From positions 1 to 43,190 of the forward strand of contig CAJTJV010000024.1 of NCBI GenBank assembly GCA_910576775.1: a DNA stretch of 43,190 nt, given 5' to 3'. Positions 1 through 8,284 of the stretch are shown here, piece by piece. The DNA is from an uncultured Muribaculaceae bacterium. Lineage in GTDB: Bacteria; Bacteroidota; Bacteroidia; Bacteroidales; Muribaculaceae. Within the stretch, counting starts at the first letter, position 1. Each line of letters opens with the position of its first letter. A program made the translations under genes and the position numbers. The notes beneath the pieces were generated by a model. That model saw only the letters and a list, made by a program, of their open reading frames with translations, was not told the DNA's origin and ran no database searches.

Positions 1-112
1 AAGATAAGATCTCCAAATAAGGGTCGTCAGAGACGATGACGTCGATAGGTCGCAGGTGCAGAGGCGGTAACGTCTATAGCCGAGCGATACTAATCACCCA
101 AACCCTTTCTGA
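1..112 (+). rRNA. rrl: 23S ribosomal RNA, 3' end (partial)
   Basis: The window opens inside the last part of a 23S rRNA. The 3' domain signature is readable: GACGATGACGTCGATAGG near 34-51, then the conserved stretch ending in CGAGCGATACTAATCACCC. The gene continues off the left edge. The exact 3' end was placed just after ACCC by comparison with remembered bacterial 23S ends and may be off by several bases. About 175 nt separate it from the 5S gene; that spacer shows short hairpins but no tRNA. Confidence 0.9.
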
Positions 113-286
113 AAAAACAAGACGATACGTCCTACGCCAGGACGGATCGACGCGGCAGCGAAAGCAGTCGATTGAGAAGATTTGAGATGCCTGACCTTCG
201 TGAGAAGGCGCTTCCATACTCTTTTTCCCCCTTATACAGCTTCGGCTGCGAAGCGAAGACTGAGCGTTCTCAAGAACGAAAGAAAT

Positions 287-395
287 TAAGGTGGTGATAG
301 CGCGAGGGCTCCACCTCTACCCATTCCGAACAGAGAAGTTAAACCTCGCCACGCCGATGATACTGCGAAAGTGGAAAAGTAGGTAACCGCCCCCC
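287..395 (+). rRNA. rrf: 5S ribosomal RNA
   Basis: This is a typical Bacteroidetes 5S rRNA of about 110 nt. Visible signatures are GGTGGTGATAGC at the 5' side, CCACCTCTACCCATTCCGAAC, the AGAAGTTAAACCTC loop and the ACGCCGATGATACTGCG segment. The 5' GGTGGT pairs with the 3' ACCGCC to close the terminal helix. It lies downstream of 23S in the same orientation and is followed immediately by a strong terminator, so this is the end of an rRNA operon. End positions are good to a few bases. Confidence 0.92.
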
Positions 396-396
396 T

Positions 397-427
397 AGCC
401 CGGACAGAAATGCCCGGGCTTTTTTTT
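397..427 (+). terminator. Intrinsic terminator of the rRNA operon
   Basis: A 7-bp GC-rich stem (AGCCCGG at 397-403 with CCGGGCT at 414-420) closes a 10-nt loop and is followed by eight T residues. It sits directly after the 5S gene and should end the rRNA transcript. Confidence 0.9.
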
Positions 428-499
428 GCCTTGTAGGCCGCTATGGAGATCCTGGGTTCTTTTGGGATTCTTGAAAATTCCGGATGGTTGGGGAGCTAT

Positions 500-937
500 C
501 TAAAAATTTCGATTTTCAAATGAGCCGAGCTTATCGCGCCACTGACGGCTAACGGGCGCGGGAATACCGGTTTTTACATCTATATTTACCATAACAACTC
601 TTGCGGAGCATTTGATGTCGCCTCTGTCATTGATTATTATTTGATTCATGACCATAGAGGATTCCGCTATTTCTGTTACTGATGTGCATACTGTCAGTCT
701 GTCGTCGATATATGCGGGTTTGTGAAAATCGACGTTGATGTTTGCAACGACGGGAGCTGTTGGCTCTGAGCCGAAAGTGCCGTTCATGAAGCTTCGGAAA
801 TAGTTGTATTTACCCAGATCGAAATACTGTAGGTAGACGGTGTTGTTAAGGTGTCCGAACATGTCAATATCGTTGAAACGGATTTGAACGGGGAGGCGAT
901 GTTTGAAACTTATATTTTCTAATTCTATTTTTTTCAT
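500..937 (-). CDS. Hotdog-fold acyl-CoA thioesterase (4HBT/YbgC type)
   Basis: A 145-residue protein with the thioesterase signature near residues 20-35: RFNDIDMFGHLNN, which carries the Asp and the H-x-N-N turn of the 4-hydroxybenzoyl-CoA thioesterase hotdog family. Members hydrolyse acyl-CoA or acyl-ACP thioesters in the cytosol as homotetramers or homodimers; the substrate cannot be read from the sequence. There is no signal peptide. The start ATG overlaps the stop of the DUF721 gene (TGATG), so it is the last gene of the esterase-recF-DUF721-thioesterase operon. It ends facing the rRNA operon. Confidence 0.85.
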   Translation of the reverse strand: MKKIELENISFKHRLPVQIRFNDIDMFGHLNNTVYLQYFDLGKYNYFRSFMNGTFGSEPTAPVVANINVDFHKPAYIDDRLTVCTSVTEIAESSMVMNQIIINDRGDIKCSARVVMVNIDVKTGIPAPVSRQWRDKLGSFENRNF

Positions 938-1227
938 CAGTGTAGGATAATGTTGTCGATTACGTTTTCTCCCACTGTACGGTTGTACTGGTTTTTAAGC
1001 GTTTCCCTTAGATATCCGAGCTGTTCTTTTAGCGAAGCTGAGCTGAGATATACGTGGAGCGAGCGTCCGATTAATTTTATCGAGGTGGTGTATGATGCAA
1101 TATGTGTTCCGGCTATTTTGGGCCACAGTCCTATAATGTACTGTCGCCGCGTTTCAGGGTCGTTTGCGGCTCGGTTCATCATATCTTCGATAATTGTGCC
1201 GAGTGGAGTAGGATAGGCGCGTTTCAT
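937..1227 (-). CDS. DUF721 (DciA-like) protein
   Basis: A 96-residue basic protein that reads as DUF721. It has an N-terminal helix with a PTPLGTIIEDM-like motif, then the W-P-K-I-A-G-T-H segment near residues 34-42, which matches the conserved WxxIVGxxLAxHTxP block. DciA, the characterised member of the wider family, loads or regulates the replicative helicase DnaB; short Bacteroidetes forms are uncharacterised. Position directly after recF is consistent with a DNA replication or repair role. Its ATG overlaps the recF stop by 4 nt (ATGA), and its stop overlaps the thioesterase start. Confidence 0.8.
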   Translation of the reverse strand: MKRAYPTPLGTIIEDMMNRAANDPETRRQYIIGLWPKIAGTHIASYTTSIKLIGRSLHVYLSSASLKEQLGYLRETLKNQYNRTVGENVIDNIILH

Positions 1228-2333
1228 TTTAAGATGGGAGCGAATATGCCTCTATCTACACTCCAGATATTGTAGTTGCCTCCGGAAGGTATGGACGCTA
1301 CAGTTTCGTCGAGATGTCGGCGGTTGGTGTCTGTTATGAATATCTGTCCGAAGGTATCTGATGTGCTGACAAGTTTTATAATGCGTTCGACTCGGCCTGC
1401 ATCGAGTTTATCGTATATGTCGTCGAGTAGCAACAGCGGACGAATACCAAGCGATTTGCGCAGGAGCTCATATTGGGCAAAGCGCAGTGCGGTAGTAAAT
1501 GTTTTTGTCTGACCTTGTGATGCCGTGCGTTTTACGGGCATTCCATTTATAGTGAATGCGATGTCGTCGCGGTGTGGGCCGGCCGATGTATAATGCAGAA
1601 TTTTGTCCCGGTATCTTGTTTGTGCCAGATGACTGGCAAGTTCTCCGGAGTTATAGGGCGCCGATTCATAAGCGATCTTTGCAATTTCCCCGCAGTTTGA
1701 GATGGCGTTGAAATATGGTTCGAAAATCGCTTGCAGCTCAGCAAGGTTTTTGTTTCTGCTATTGCAGATGTATTCAGCTGACGCCGCGAGCTGCATCTCA
1801 AGAATTTCGTATAGAGCGATATCATCGCTCTCGTCGCGAAGCATTTTGTTGCGTTGTTCGAGTGCTGAGTTGTAACGCATCAGGGAATCATAGTAGCGGC
1901 AGTCGCGTTGTGCTATAATTTGGTCGATGAAGCGGCGACGTTCTGCCGGTTCTCCGGCGCTGATATCCAAGTCTGCCGGCGAGAGGAGAACAACGGGAAA
2001 AACTCCGAGATGTTCGGCAAGACGTTTGTACGGTTTGCCTGAGCGACGGATAACCTTGCGTTGTCCCGGGCGAATTGCGACGCTTACATCCTCGTCAAGA
2101 CCTTTGCGTTCGAATGCTCCTCGTATTGTTGCGAACTGTGTACCTTGTCGCACGAGCATTGTGTCAGCTGCTCCAGTAAAACTACGACAGAGACTTATGT
2201 AGTAGAGCGCATCGAGTAGATTGCTTTTGCCCATGCCGTTATCGCCCAGAAAACAGTTGATTTTGGGCGAGAATTCAAGCTGTGCGCTTTCGATATTCTT
2301 GAAGTCGGTAAGCGACAGGCTCTTAAGAATCAT
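1224..2333 (-). CDS. recF: DNA replication and repair protein RecF
   Basis: A 369-residue SMC-like ATPase that binds single-strand gaps in duplex DNA and, with RecO and RecR, loads RecA. The N-terminus has the RecF opening (LTDFKNIESAQLEFSP) and a Walker A loop GDNGMGKSN near residue 32. The C-terminal part has the Walker B/D-loop LLLLDDIYDKLD, preceded by the signature region around SQGQTK. Length is normal for the family. The start ATG overlaps the stop of the upstream esterase by 4 nt (2330-2333), and the downstream DUF721 gene overlaps its stop, so translation is coupled along the operon. It is not next to dnaA/dnaN here. Confidence 0.96.
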   Translation of the reverse strand: MILKSLSLTDFKNIESAQLEFSPKINCFLGDNGMGKSNLLDALYYISLCRSFTGAADTMLVRQGTQFATIRGAFERKGLDEDVSVAIRPGQRKVIRRSGKPYKRLAEHLGVFPVVLLSPADLDISAGEPAERRRFIDQIIAQRDCRYYDSLMRYNSALEQRNKMLRDESDDIALYEILEMQLAASAEYICNSRNKNLAELQAIFEPYFNAISNCGEIAKIAYESAPYNSGELASHLAQTRYRDKILHYTSAGPHRDDIAFTINGMPVKRTASQGQTKTFTTALRFAQYELLRKSLGIRPLLLLDDIYDKLDAGRVERIIKLVSTSDTFGQIFITDTNRRHLDETVASIPSGGNYNIWSVDRGIFAPILK

Positions 2334-3136
2334 TTTTTATTGAATGCTTCGTTGAAGAACAACAGGTGATAGAGTACCGAATTGTTCCAGTATTGGAATG
2401 TATGTCCTCCCGGGCGGCAGATGTAGTCGTGTGGCACTCCGGCCTCAAGAAGGTCGTTATGAAGCTTGACGTTTACTCCATGGAAGAAATCATCGGAGCC
2501 GCAGTCGAAAAGTAGATTGAGATTCGCGTTTTTCAGTTTGTCTATTTTTGTGGCGACAGTGTATTCATCCCAACGTTCGGGGTACTGTTTTTGTGAGCCG
2601 ATGCGTTTTGCCATGTCCCAATTTTTTGGAAAAGGACGGATGTCGAGCCCTCCGCTCATACTTGCGGCAGAGCCGAATACATCAGGATGGTTTAATGCAA
2701 GCCATAAAGCGCCGTGTCCGCCCATGCTTAAACCTGAGATTGCGCGTTTGTCGCGTTTTCTGATTGTGGGGAAATGGGAGTCGATATAGGGCACAAGATC
2801 CTTGATGAAAAAGCTTTCCATCTGAAAGTCCGGATCGACGGGAGAATCCCAGTACCATGTATTCCGTCCGTCGGGCATCACAATCACCATGCCGTAGGTA
2901 TCGGCAAGTTCGCCGAGTCGAGGCTGAATTGAACACCAGGCTTTATGGTTGCCGCCATAACCGTTGAGCAGATAGACAGTAGGGAAAGATTGTCCCTGTT
3001 TATGGTCCGGGGTGATGATGGTAACGTCTTCGGGTGTTGCAAGGTAATTTGTGTTTACTTTAATGGTGTCAGTGCTGAATGCTAAGGCGCATATTGCGAC
3101 AGCGGCACATGAAATCAAAGAGAAAAGCCTTTTCAT
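2330..3136 (-). CDS. Exported esterase, alpha/beta-hydrolase (esterase D/feruloyl-esterase-like)
   Basis: A 268-residue secreted hydrolase. A signal peptide (residues 1-20, MKRLFSLISC then a hydrophobic core) precedes the esterase domain. The nucleophile elbow is GLSMGGHG near residues 137-144. The acidic residue is probably in the FDCGSDDFF block and the catalytic His in PGGHTFQYW near residues 244-252. The family acts on acyl or feruloyl esters and related small esters; the substrate is unknown. It is the first gene of the operon, with a TAnnTTTG box 21 nt upstream. It overlaps recF by 4 nt, which is odd for a periplasmic enzyme beside a DNA repair gene. Confidence 0.88.
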   Translation of the reverse strand: MKRLFSLISCAAVAICALAFSTDTIKVNTNYLATPEDVTIITPDHKQGQSFPTVYLLNGYGGNHKAWCSIQPRLGELADTYGMVIVMPDGRNTWYWDSPVDPDFQMESFFIKDLVPYIDSHFPTIRKRDKRAISGLSMGGHGALWLALNHPDVFGSAASMSGGLDIRPFPKNWDMAKRIGSQKQYPERWDEYTVATKIDKLKNANLNLLFDCGSDDFFHGVNVKLHNDLLEAGVPHDYICRPGGHTFQYWNNSVLYHLLFFNEAFNKK

Positions 3137-3156
3137 GTCAATGGTTTTTTATGTTA

Positions 3157-3164
3157 CAAATTTA
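3157..3164 (-). promoter_or_regulatory. Promoter (-7 box) of the esterase-recF operon
   Basis: On the minus strand the sequence reads TAAATTTG, an exact match to the Bacteroidetes -7 consensus TAnnTTTG. A weak TTG-type -33 element lies about 18 nt upstream near 3183-3186. The predicted transcription start is near 3150, giving a short leader to the ATG at 3136. Confidence 0.6.
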
Positions 3165-3207
3165 CGAAAAAAATCTCGTATGCAAGGAGCGGTGAAAGAG
3201 ATAAACG

Positions 3208-3374
3208 TAAAAAATGAAAGTGCGCTTCTTCCCAGAAACGCACCTCCCTCATAACCAAAATTCAAGTATATTGTGAGTCTAACAAAATGTTGTTTTGCAA
3301 TATATATTATTTATAGGTGGAGTTCGTAAGTAATTCAATGGGGTTCAGGTTCGTGTAAGCCTACTTGGGTTTTA
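3208..3374 (-). ncRNA. Candidate small RNA with its own promoter and terminator
   Basis: On the minus strand a -7 box TATCTTTG (3381-3388) with a TTTG 18 nt upstream (3407-3410) predicts a start near 3374. About 150 nt later an intrinsic terminator follows: stem 3220-3229/3234-3243 (GTGCG/CGCAC, one mismatch, then TTCT/AGAA), ended by a T-rich tail over 3209-3216. In between, TATATTG/CAATATA (3267-3273/3298-3304) closes over an inner CAAAA/TTTTG hairpin (3283-3287/3293-3297), so the transcript is structured. No convincing ORF is present. It might instead be an attenuated leader of the esterase operon, but that operon has its own promoter downstream of this terminator. I do not recognise it as a named RNA family. 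Confidence 0.42.
3220..3243 (-). terminator. Intrinsic terminator of the candidate small RNA
   Basis: The stem GTGCG/CGCAC continues past one mismatch into TTCT/AGAA with a 4-nt loop. On the minus strand it is followed by TTTCATTTTTT. It ends any minus-strand transcript coming from the 3381-3410 promoter and lies upstream of the esterase promoter. Confidence 0.6.
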
Positions 3375-3637
3375 TGTTTGCAAAGATAGATATAATTTTT
3401 GTAAAACAAATGTTTTTAGTTGTATTTTGTGCTAATAAAGGTTAAAATGATTCATCTATGACACTGCGATGTGCCAAAACAGAACCTACGATAAATAAAT
3501 CTGGAGAATCTGCGTCATTTTGCTTGGTTATATTGAAAAACGGAAAAATGACTTGTTGTTTACATTATTTAACCGGAAATGTGCCAAAATGGCCAAAAAC
3601 TTAGCATTTCGGATAGATTTATGCCTATTATATTTTG

Positions 3638-3645
3638 TAATTTTG
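3638..3645 (+). promoter_or_regulatory. Promoter (-7 box) of the RND efflux operon
   Basis: TAATTTTG fits TAnnTTTG exactly. No good TTTG lies at the ideal spacing; the nearest AT-rich candidate is around 3617-3620. The predicted start is near 3652, about 60 nt before the adaptor ATG at 3714. No operator repeat was evident and no local tetR/marR-type regulator gene is present. Confidence 0.55.
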
Positions 3646-3713
3646 CAGTGTGAAAACATGTTGTATAACATAGCTATAGAAAATATTTTGAGTATCACGA
3701 CAACAATAAAGAT

Positions 3714-4832
3714 ATGAAAAGAAAAATGTTCCAATTGGCGAGCCTGGGTCTGATAGCCTGCACTCTGGCAAGCTCTTGCGGCAAAAATGAACAGACGCAG
3801 CAGGGAATGTCCGCTCCCTCCATCTCGGTAATGACAGTTCAGCCAACCGATGCAGAATATCAGTCCAGCTATCCGGCCAGTATACAAGGCAAGACCGATA
3901 TCGCAATTCGTCCGCAAATCAGCGGTTATATCACGAAAGTACATGTAGACGAAGGGCAGCGTGTACGCCGTGGCCAGGTGCTTTTCAGCATAGACCCGGT
4001 GCAGTTTCAGGCAGCGGTAGACCAGGCGGAGGCGAATGTGAATTCCGCCAAGAGCGCTGTGTCGACAGCTGAAATTACCGAGCAAAACAAGCGAATGCTT
4101 CTTGATAAGAATATCATCAGTCGCACTGAATGGCAGATGGCAGAGAATCAGCTTGCACAGGCAAAGGCTGCTCTTGCGCAGGCTAATGCCGCTCTTGTGA
4201 ATGCCCGGAAGAATCTAGCATATACTGCCGTAACGGCTCCAAGCGACGGGGTCGTCGGTACTATCGCTAACCGTGAAGGTTCTCTTGTGTCGCCATCGAG
4301 TGCCCTGACGACAGTCAGTGACAACTCCGAGGTATATGCCTATTTCTCTTTCAATGAAAAGGATCTACTGAACCTTACCGATGGCGGCAATTCCAGTGTC
4401 GAGGCCGGAATCAAGGCTATGCCTAAAGTACGCCTTCAACTTGCCGACGGAACAATCTTTCCAATCGAGGGCGAGGTTGTCACTGTTTCGGGTGTTATTG
4501 ACGGAAGTACAGGAGCAGCATCGGCCCGTGCCTTATTCAAAAATCCGGCAGGAGTACTACGTAGCGGCAATACCGGGCAGATTCTGGTTCCGCGTCGCAG
4601 CGAAGGTGTGATTGTCATTCCTCAGAAAGCGACTTATGAGCTCCAGGACCGTCGCTATGTGTATACTCTTAACGACAGCAATATAACAGTGCCCACTCCT
4701 ATTGTTGTGGCTCCCTATAACGACGGTCAGACATTTGTTGTCACATCCGGTCTCAAGTCCGGCGACCGAGTCGTTACCGAGGGTGTCGGCACGGCAGTAC
4801 GTGCAAAAATGCCGATAACCCCCAAGGAATAA
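3714..4832 (+). CDS. RND efflux periplasmic adaptor lipoprotein (AcrA/MexA type)
   Basis: A 372-residue membrane fusion protein that bridges the inner-membrane RND pump and the outer-membrane channel. A lipoprotein signal ends in LASSC with the acylated Cys at residue 22. The barrel-sandwich/lipoyl half motif is seen as SGYITKVHVDEGQRVRRGQ near residues 70-90. An Ala/Gln-rich coiled-coil hairpin spans roughly 98-160, and the second lipoyl half follows (TAVTAPSDGVVG). The C-terminal part forms the beta-barrel and membrane-proximal domains. Length is normal. It is the first gene of the efflux operon, 41 nt before the pump gene. Confidence 0.94.
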   Translation: MKRKMFQLASLGLIACTLASSCGKNEQTQQGMSAPSISVMTVQPTDAEYQSSYPASIQGKTDIAIRPQISGYITKVHVDEGQRVRRGQVLFSIDPVQFQAAVDQAEANVNSAKSAVSTAEITEQNKRMLLDKNIISRTEWQMAENQLAQAKAALAQANAALVNARKNLAYTAVTAPSDGVVGTIANREGSLVSPSSALTTVSDNSEVYAYFSFNEKDLLNLTDGGNSSVEAGIKAMPKVRLQLADGTIFPIEGEVVTVSGVIDGSTGAASARALFKNPAGVLRSGNTGQILVPRRSEGVIVIPQKATYELQDRRYVYTLNDSNITVPTPIVVAPYNDGQTFVVTSGLKSGDRVVTEGVGTAVRAKMPITPKE

Positions 4833-4873
4833 TCGTCAGCACAGATTTATAATATAATCACATTTACTGAAAT

Positions 4874-7800
4874 ATGAAACTTGACAGATTTATAAATCGA
4901 CCGGTGCTGTCGACGGTGATTTCAATTTTCATCGTTCTTCTCGGTCTGATTGGTCTGACATCGCTTCCGGTTACGCAGTATCCCGATATTGCGCCACCTA
5001 CGATATCTGTTACCACAACATATAGCGGTGCCAATGCTGCCGCAGTGCTAAACTCTGTGATAGCACCTCTTGAAGAATCAATCAACGGTGCCGAGGGTAT
5101 GACATATATGGAGTCGACCGCTACCAATACCGGTTCGGCTACCATTAACGTATATTTTGAGCAAGGCTTCGACCCCAATATGGCCGCCGTCGACGTTCAG
5201 AACCGTGTTTCGGCAGCCGCCAACCTTCTTCCGTCAGAAGTAAATCAGGTAGGTGTGCAGACCCGCAAGCGCCAGTCGTCCATGCTTATGAGTGTGGCAA
5301 TTGTCGACACAAGCTCTACGCCTATGTATAGCACGGAGTTCCTTGACAATTACATGAAAATCAATGTAATTCCGGAATTGCAGCGTGTAGAGGGCGTCGG
5401 TGATGTGATGTCGTTCGGTGCCGATTACTCTATGCGTATATGGCTAAAGCCGGAAGTCATGGCTCAATACCATCTTATGCCTACAGATGTTGCCGCAGCT
5501 TTGGCGGAGCAGAATGTAGAGGCCGCTCCAGGTGCCTTCGGAGAACAAGGCAACCAGTCTTTCCAGTATATAATGCGTTATCGCGGTCGTCTTTCCAAAC
5601 CTGAAGAATTTGGAGATATCGTTATAAGAGCTAATTCCAATGGTGAGGTGCTTTATCTTAAAGATGTTGCCGAAATAGAACTTGGTCGTGTGACATATGG
5701 TTTCGCAAATAAGTCGAACGGACATCTTTGCTCGATGGCTATCGTGTTCCAGACACCTGGATCCAATGCTACCAAGATTATCAACGACTGTGAGGCTCTT
5801 GTCGACAAACTCCGTGCCGACCTTCCGGAGGGTTGCGTCTTCGAGATTCCAATGAACAACAATGAATTCCTCTATGCGTCAATCAATAATGTGATTCATA
5901 CCCTTATAGAGGCGTTCATTCTTGTGTTCTTCGTGGTTTACGTGTTCCTTCAGGATATGCGTTCCACACTTATTCCCGCTATCGCTATCCCGGTGGCTCT
6001 TGTAGGTACATTCTTTATGATGAATCTAATCGGCTTCTCAATCAACCTTATCACACTCTCTGCACTCGTGTTGGCGATTGCGATTGTTGTCGATGATGCG
6101 ATTGTGGTTGTCGAGGCTGTTCATGCGAAGCTCGATCAAGGCTATACGTCCTCACGGCGAGCTTCAATTGACGCAATGGGTGAAATAGCAGGTGCGCTTA
6201 TATCAATCACACTTGTTATGATGCTCGTATTCATTCCAGTGTCGTTTATGCCCGGTACCTCGGGCGTGTTCTACCGCCAGTTCGGTATCACTATGGCTAT
6301 CGCTATCGGATTTTCGGCTGTGAACGCTCTTACATTGTCGCCTGCGCTGTGTGCCCTTTTCCTCAAACCGCATAAGAATGAAGACGGAACTACAGATAGT
6401 CTGGGCAAACGCATGGGTGACGCTTATAAGGCCGCAGGAAAAGCTGTAGGAAAGCGCTACCGCAGATCTCTGGCACTTGAAATCAATCCATGGATTACGT
6501 TCGGATTCCTTGTTGCCGCAATCACATTCCTTGTCCTTGGTTGGTATAGCTTCCATAATGTGGCGCTTTCCTGTCTGGCATATGCAGTGGCAATCATAGC
6601 TGTGTTGGGACTATTCAGCAAGCGTTTCCATAAATGGTTTGAAAGCAATTTTTCCCGTCTGCTCGGAGGCTATCGTCATGGAGTGACATGGTTTGCACAG
6701 CATAAGATTACGTCCTTTGTCGCAGTTCTGGCTTCTATCGGAATTCTTGTCTTCCTTATGAGTACAACCCAGTCGGCACTTGTTCCCAATGAGGATACGG
6801 GCGTTATATTCGCCATGGTGGATATGCCGGCCGGCACATCGCAGGAACGCACCGGGGAGGTGCTTAATCAGGTCGATTCGCTTGCCGCTACCATTCCCGG
6901 AATCAAGACCCGCCAGATGATTAACGGTTATAGCTTTATCGCAGGTCAGGGTCCTACTTACGGTGCATTCATCATGAAATTGAAAGACTGGAGCGAGCGC
7001 GATAAGAGCCAGAGTGCCGAAAATATAATCAAGCAGCTCTATGCCCTTACCGCACAGAATGTCAAGGATGGACGTGTGATGATTTTCGCGCCTCCTATGA
7101 TTTCCGGATATTCGGCAACAAACGGTTTTGAAATGAAAATGCAGGATCGTACGGGTGGCGATATAAATCAGTTTTTCTCAGTTGTGCAGAATTTCCTTGC
7201 CGCGCTTAACCAGTGCCCCGAAATTCAAGCCGCATATACCACTTTCAACCCAACCTTCCCGCAGTATATGGTAGATATTGATGCTGCCAAGGCGAAGAAA
7301 GCCGGCATAAGCCCCCAGACTATTCTCCAGACACTTCAGGGTTATTATGGCTCGATGTATGTATCGAATTTCAACCGGTTCGGTAAAATCTACCGTGTCA
7401 TGATGCAGGCTAATCCCGAATCTCGTGTAAGTCCCGAGACTCTCAACAACATCAAGATCCGTAATGGCAGCGAGATGGCACCTATCGCCAACTTTGTGAA
7501 GCTGACCCGTGTCTATGGCCCCGACCTTATGAACCGATTCAACATGTTCACCTCAATCTCCGTTTCGGGCACTCCTAATCCGGGATATTCTTCAGGTGCT
7601 GCAATTGCTGCAATTGATAGAGTAGCCGCCGAAACTCTTCCGCAAGGCTATGGTTACGAATATGCCGGTATGACACGCGAGGAAGCCGGACAGGGCAGCT
7701 CGTCGGCAACAGCTATTATTTTCGCTCTCTGTCTGTTGTTCGTTTATCTTCTTCTGTCGGCTCAGTACGAAAGTTATCTGCTGCCATTCGCCGTAATCCT

Positions 7801-8269
7801 TTCCATACCATTCGGACTTGCAGGCGCGTTCATCTTTGCGCAAATCTTCGGAATCTCTAATAATGTATATTTGCAGATTGCCCTTATCATGCTTATCGGC
7901 CTTCTTGCAAAGAATGCCATCCTTATCGTAGAATTCGCTATCGAACGTCGAATGACGGGGATGAGTGTTCTCAATGCCGCTATTGCCGGTGCGGCCGCCC
8001 GTCTGCGTCCTATTCTTATGACATCGTTGGCGATGGTAATCGGTCTTTTGCCTATGATGTTCTCCACCGGAGTAGGCGCTAACGGAAACCACGCGCTTGG
8101 AGCCGGTTCTGTAGGCGGTATGCTTATCGGTATGATTTGCCAGATATTCATTGTTCCGGCTCTTTTCGTGGTATTCCAGCTCATTCAGGAGAAATTCAAA
8201 CCAATACGTTTCGAGAATCAGGAGCGAGGCGGTACTATCGCGAACGAAATCGAGCAGTATGCCAAATAA
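4874..8269 (+). CDS. RND multidrug efflux pump, inner membrane (AcrB/HAE1 type)
   Basis: An 1131-residue proton-driven drug exporter. The N-terminus has the FINRPVLSTVISI helix of HAE1 pumps. The proton relay is intact: the Asp pair VVDDAIVVVE in TM4, Lys in LLAKNAILIVEFA (TM10) and Arg in RLRPILMTS (TM11). Two porter-domain repeats are present. It is about 80 residues longer than AcrB. The extra length lies between TM6 and TM7 (about residues 496-612), where two additional hydrophobic stretches (about 539-580) could form a membrane hairpin. The gene is preceded by the adaptor and followed 15 nt later by the outer-membrane factor. Confidence 0.95.
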   Translation: MKLDRFINRPVLSTVISIFIVLLGLIGLTSLPVTQYPDIAPPTISVTTTYSGANAAAVLNSVIAPLEESINGAEGMTYMESTATNTGSATINVYFEQGFDPNMAAVDVQNRVSAAANLLPSEVNQVGVQTRKRQSSMLMSVAIVDTSSTPMYSTEFLDNYMKINVIPELQRVEGVGDVMSFGADYSMRIWLKPEVMAQYHLMPTDVAAALAEQNVEAAPGAFGEQGNQSFQYIMRYRGRLSKPEEFGDIVIRANSNGEVLYLKDVAEIELGRVTYGFANKSNGHLCSMAIVFQTPGSNATKIINDCEALVDKLRADLPEGCVFEIPMNNNEFLYASINNVIHTLIEAFILVFFVVYVFLQDMRSTLIPAIAIPVALVGTFFMMNLIGFSINLITLSALVLAIAIVVDDAIVVVEAVHAKLDQGYTSSRRASIDAMGEIAGALISITLVMMLVFIPVSFMPGTSGVFYRQFGITMAIAIGFSAVNALTLSPALCALFLKPHKNEDGTTDSLGKRMGDAYKAAGKAVGKRYRRSLALEINPWITFGFLVAAITFLVLGWYSFHNVALSCLAYAVAIIAVLGLFSKRFHKWFESNFSRLLGGYRHGVTWFAQHKITSFVAVLASIGILVFLMSTTQSALVPNEDTGVIFAMVDMPAGTSQERTGEVLNQVDSLAATIPGIKTRQMINGYSFIAGQGPTYGAFIMKLKDWSERDKSQSAENIIKQLYALTAQNVKDGRVMIFAPPMISGYSATNGFEMKMQDRTGGDINQFFSVVQNFLAALNQCPEIQAAYTTFNPTFPQYMVDIDAAKAKKAGISPQTILQTLQGYYGSMYVSNFNRFGKIYRVMMQANPESRVSPETLNNIKIRNGSEMAPIANFVKLTRVYGPDLMNRFNMFTSISVSGTPNPGYSSGAAIAAIDRVAAETLPQGYGYEYAGMTREEAGQGSSSATAIIFALCLLFVYLLLSAQYESYLLPFAVILSIPFGLAGAFIFAQIFGISNNVYLQIALIMLIGLLAKNAILIVEFAIERRMTGMSVLNAAIAGAAARLRPILMTSLAMVIGLLPMMFSTGVGANGNHALGAGSVGGMLIGMICQIFIVPALFVVFQLIQEKFKPIRFENQERGGTIANEIEQYAK

Positions 8270-8284
8270 TAGTAAGTAAGAAAT

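Noticed and set aside
113..286. 23S-5S spacer with short hairpins (GCTTCG/CGAAGC) checked for a tRNA
   Set aside because: No cloverleaf or T-loop consensus was found; it looks like ordinary rRNA processing sequence.
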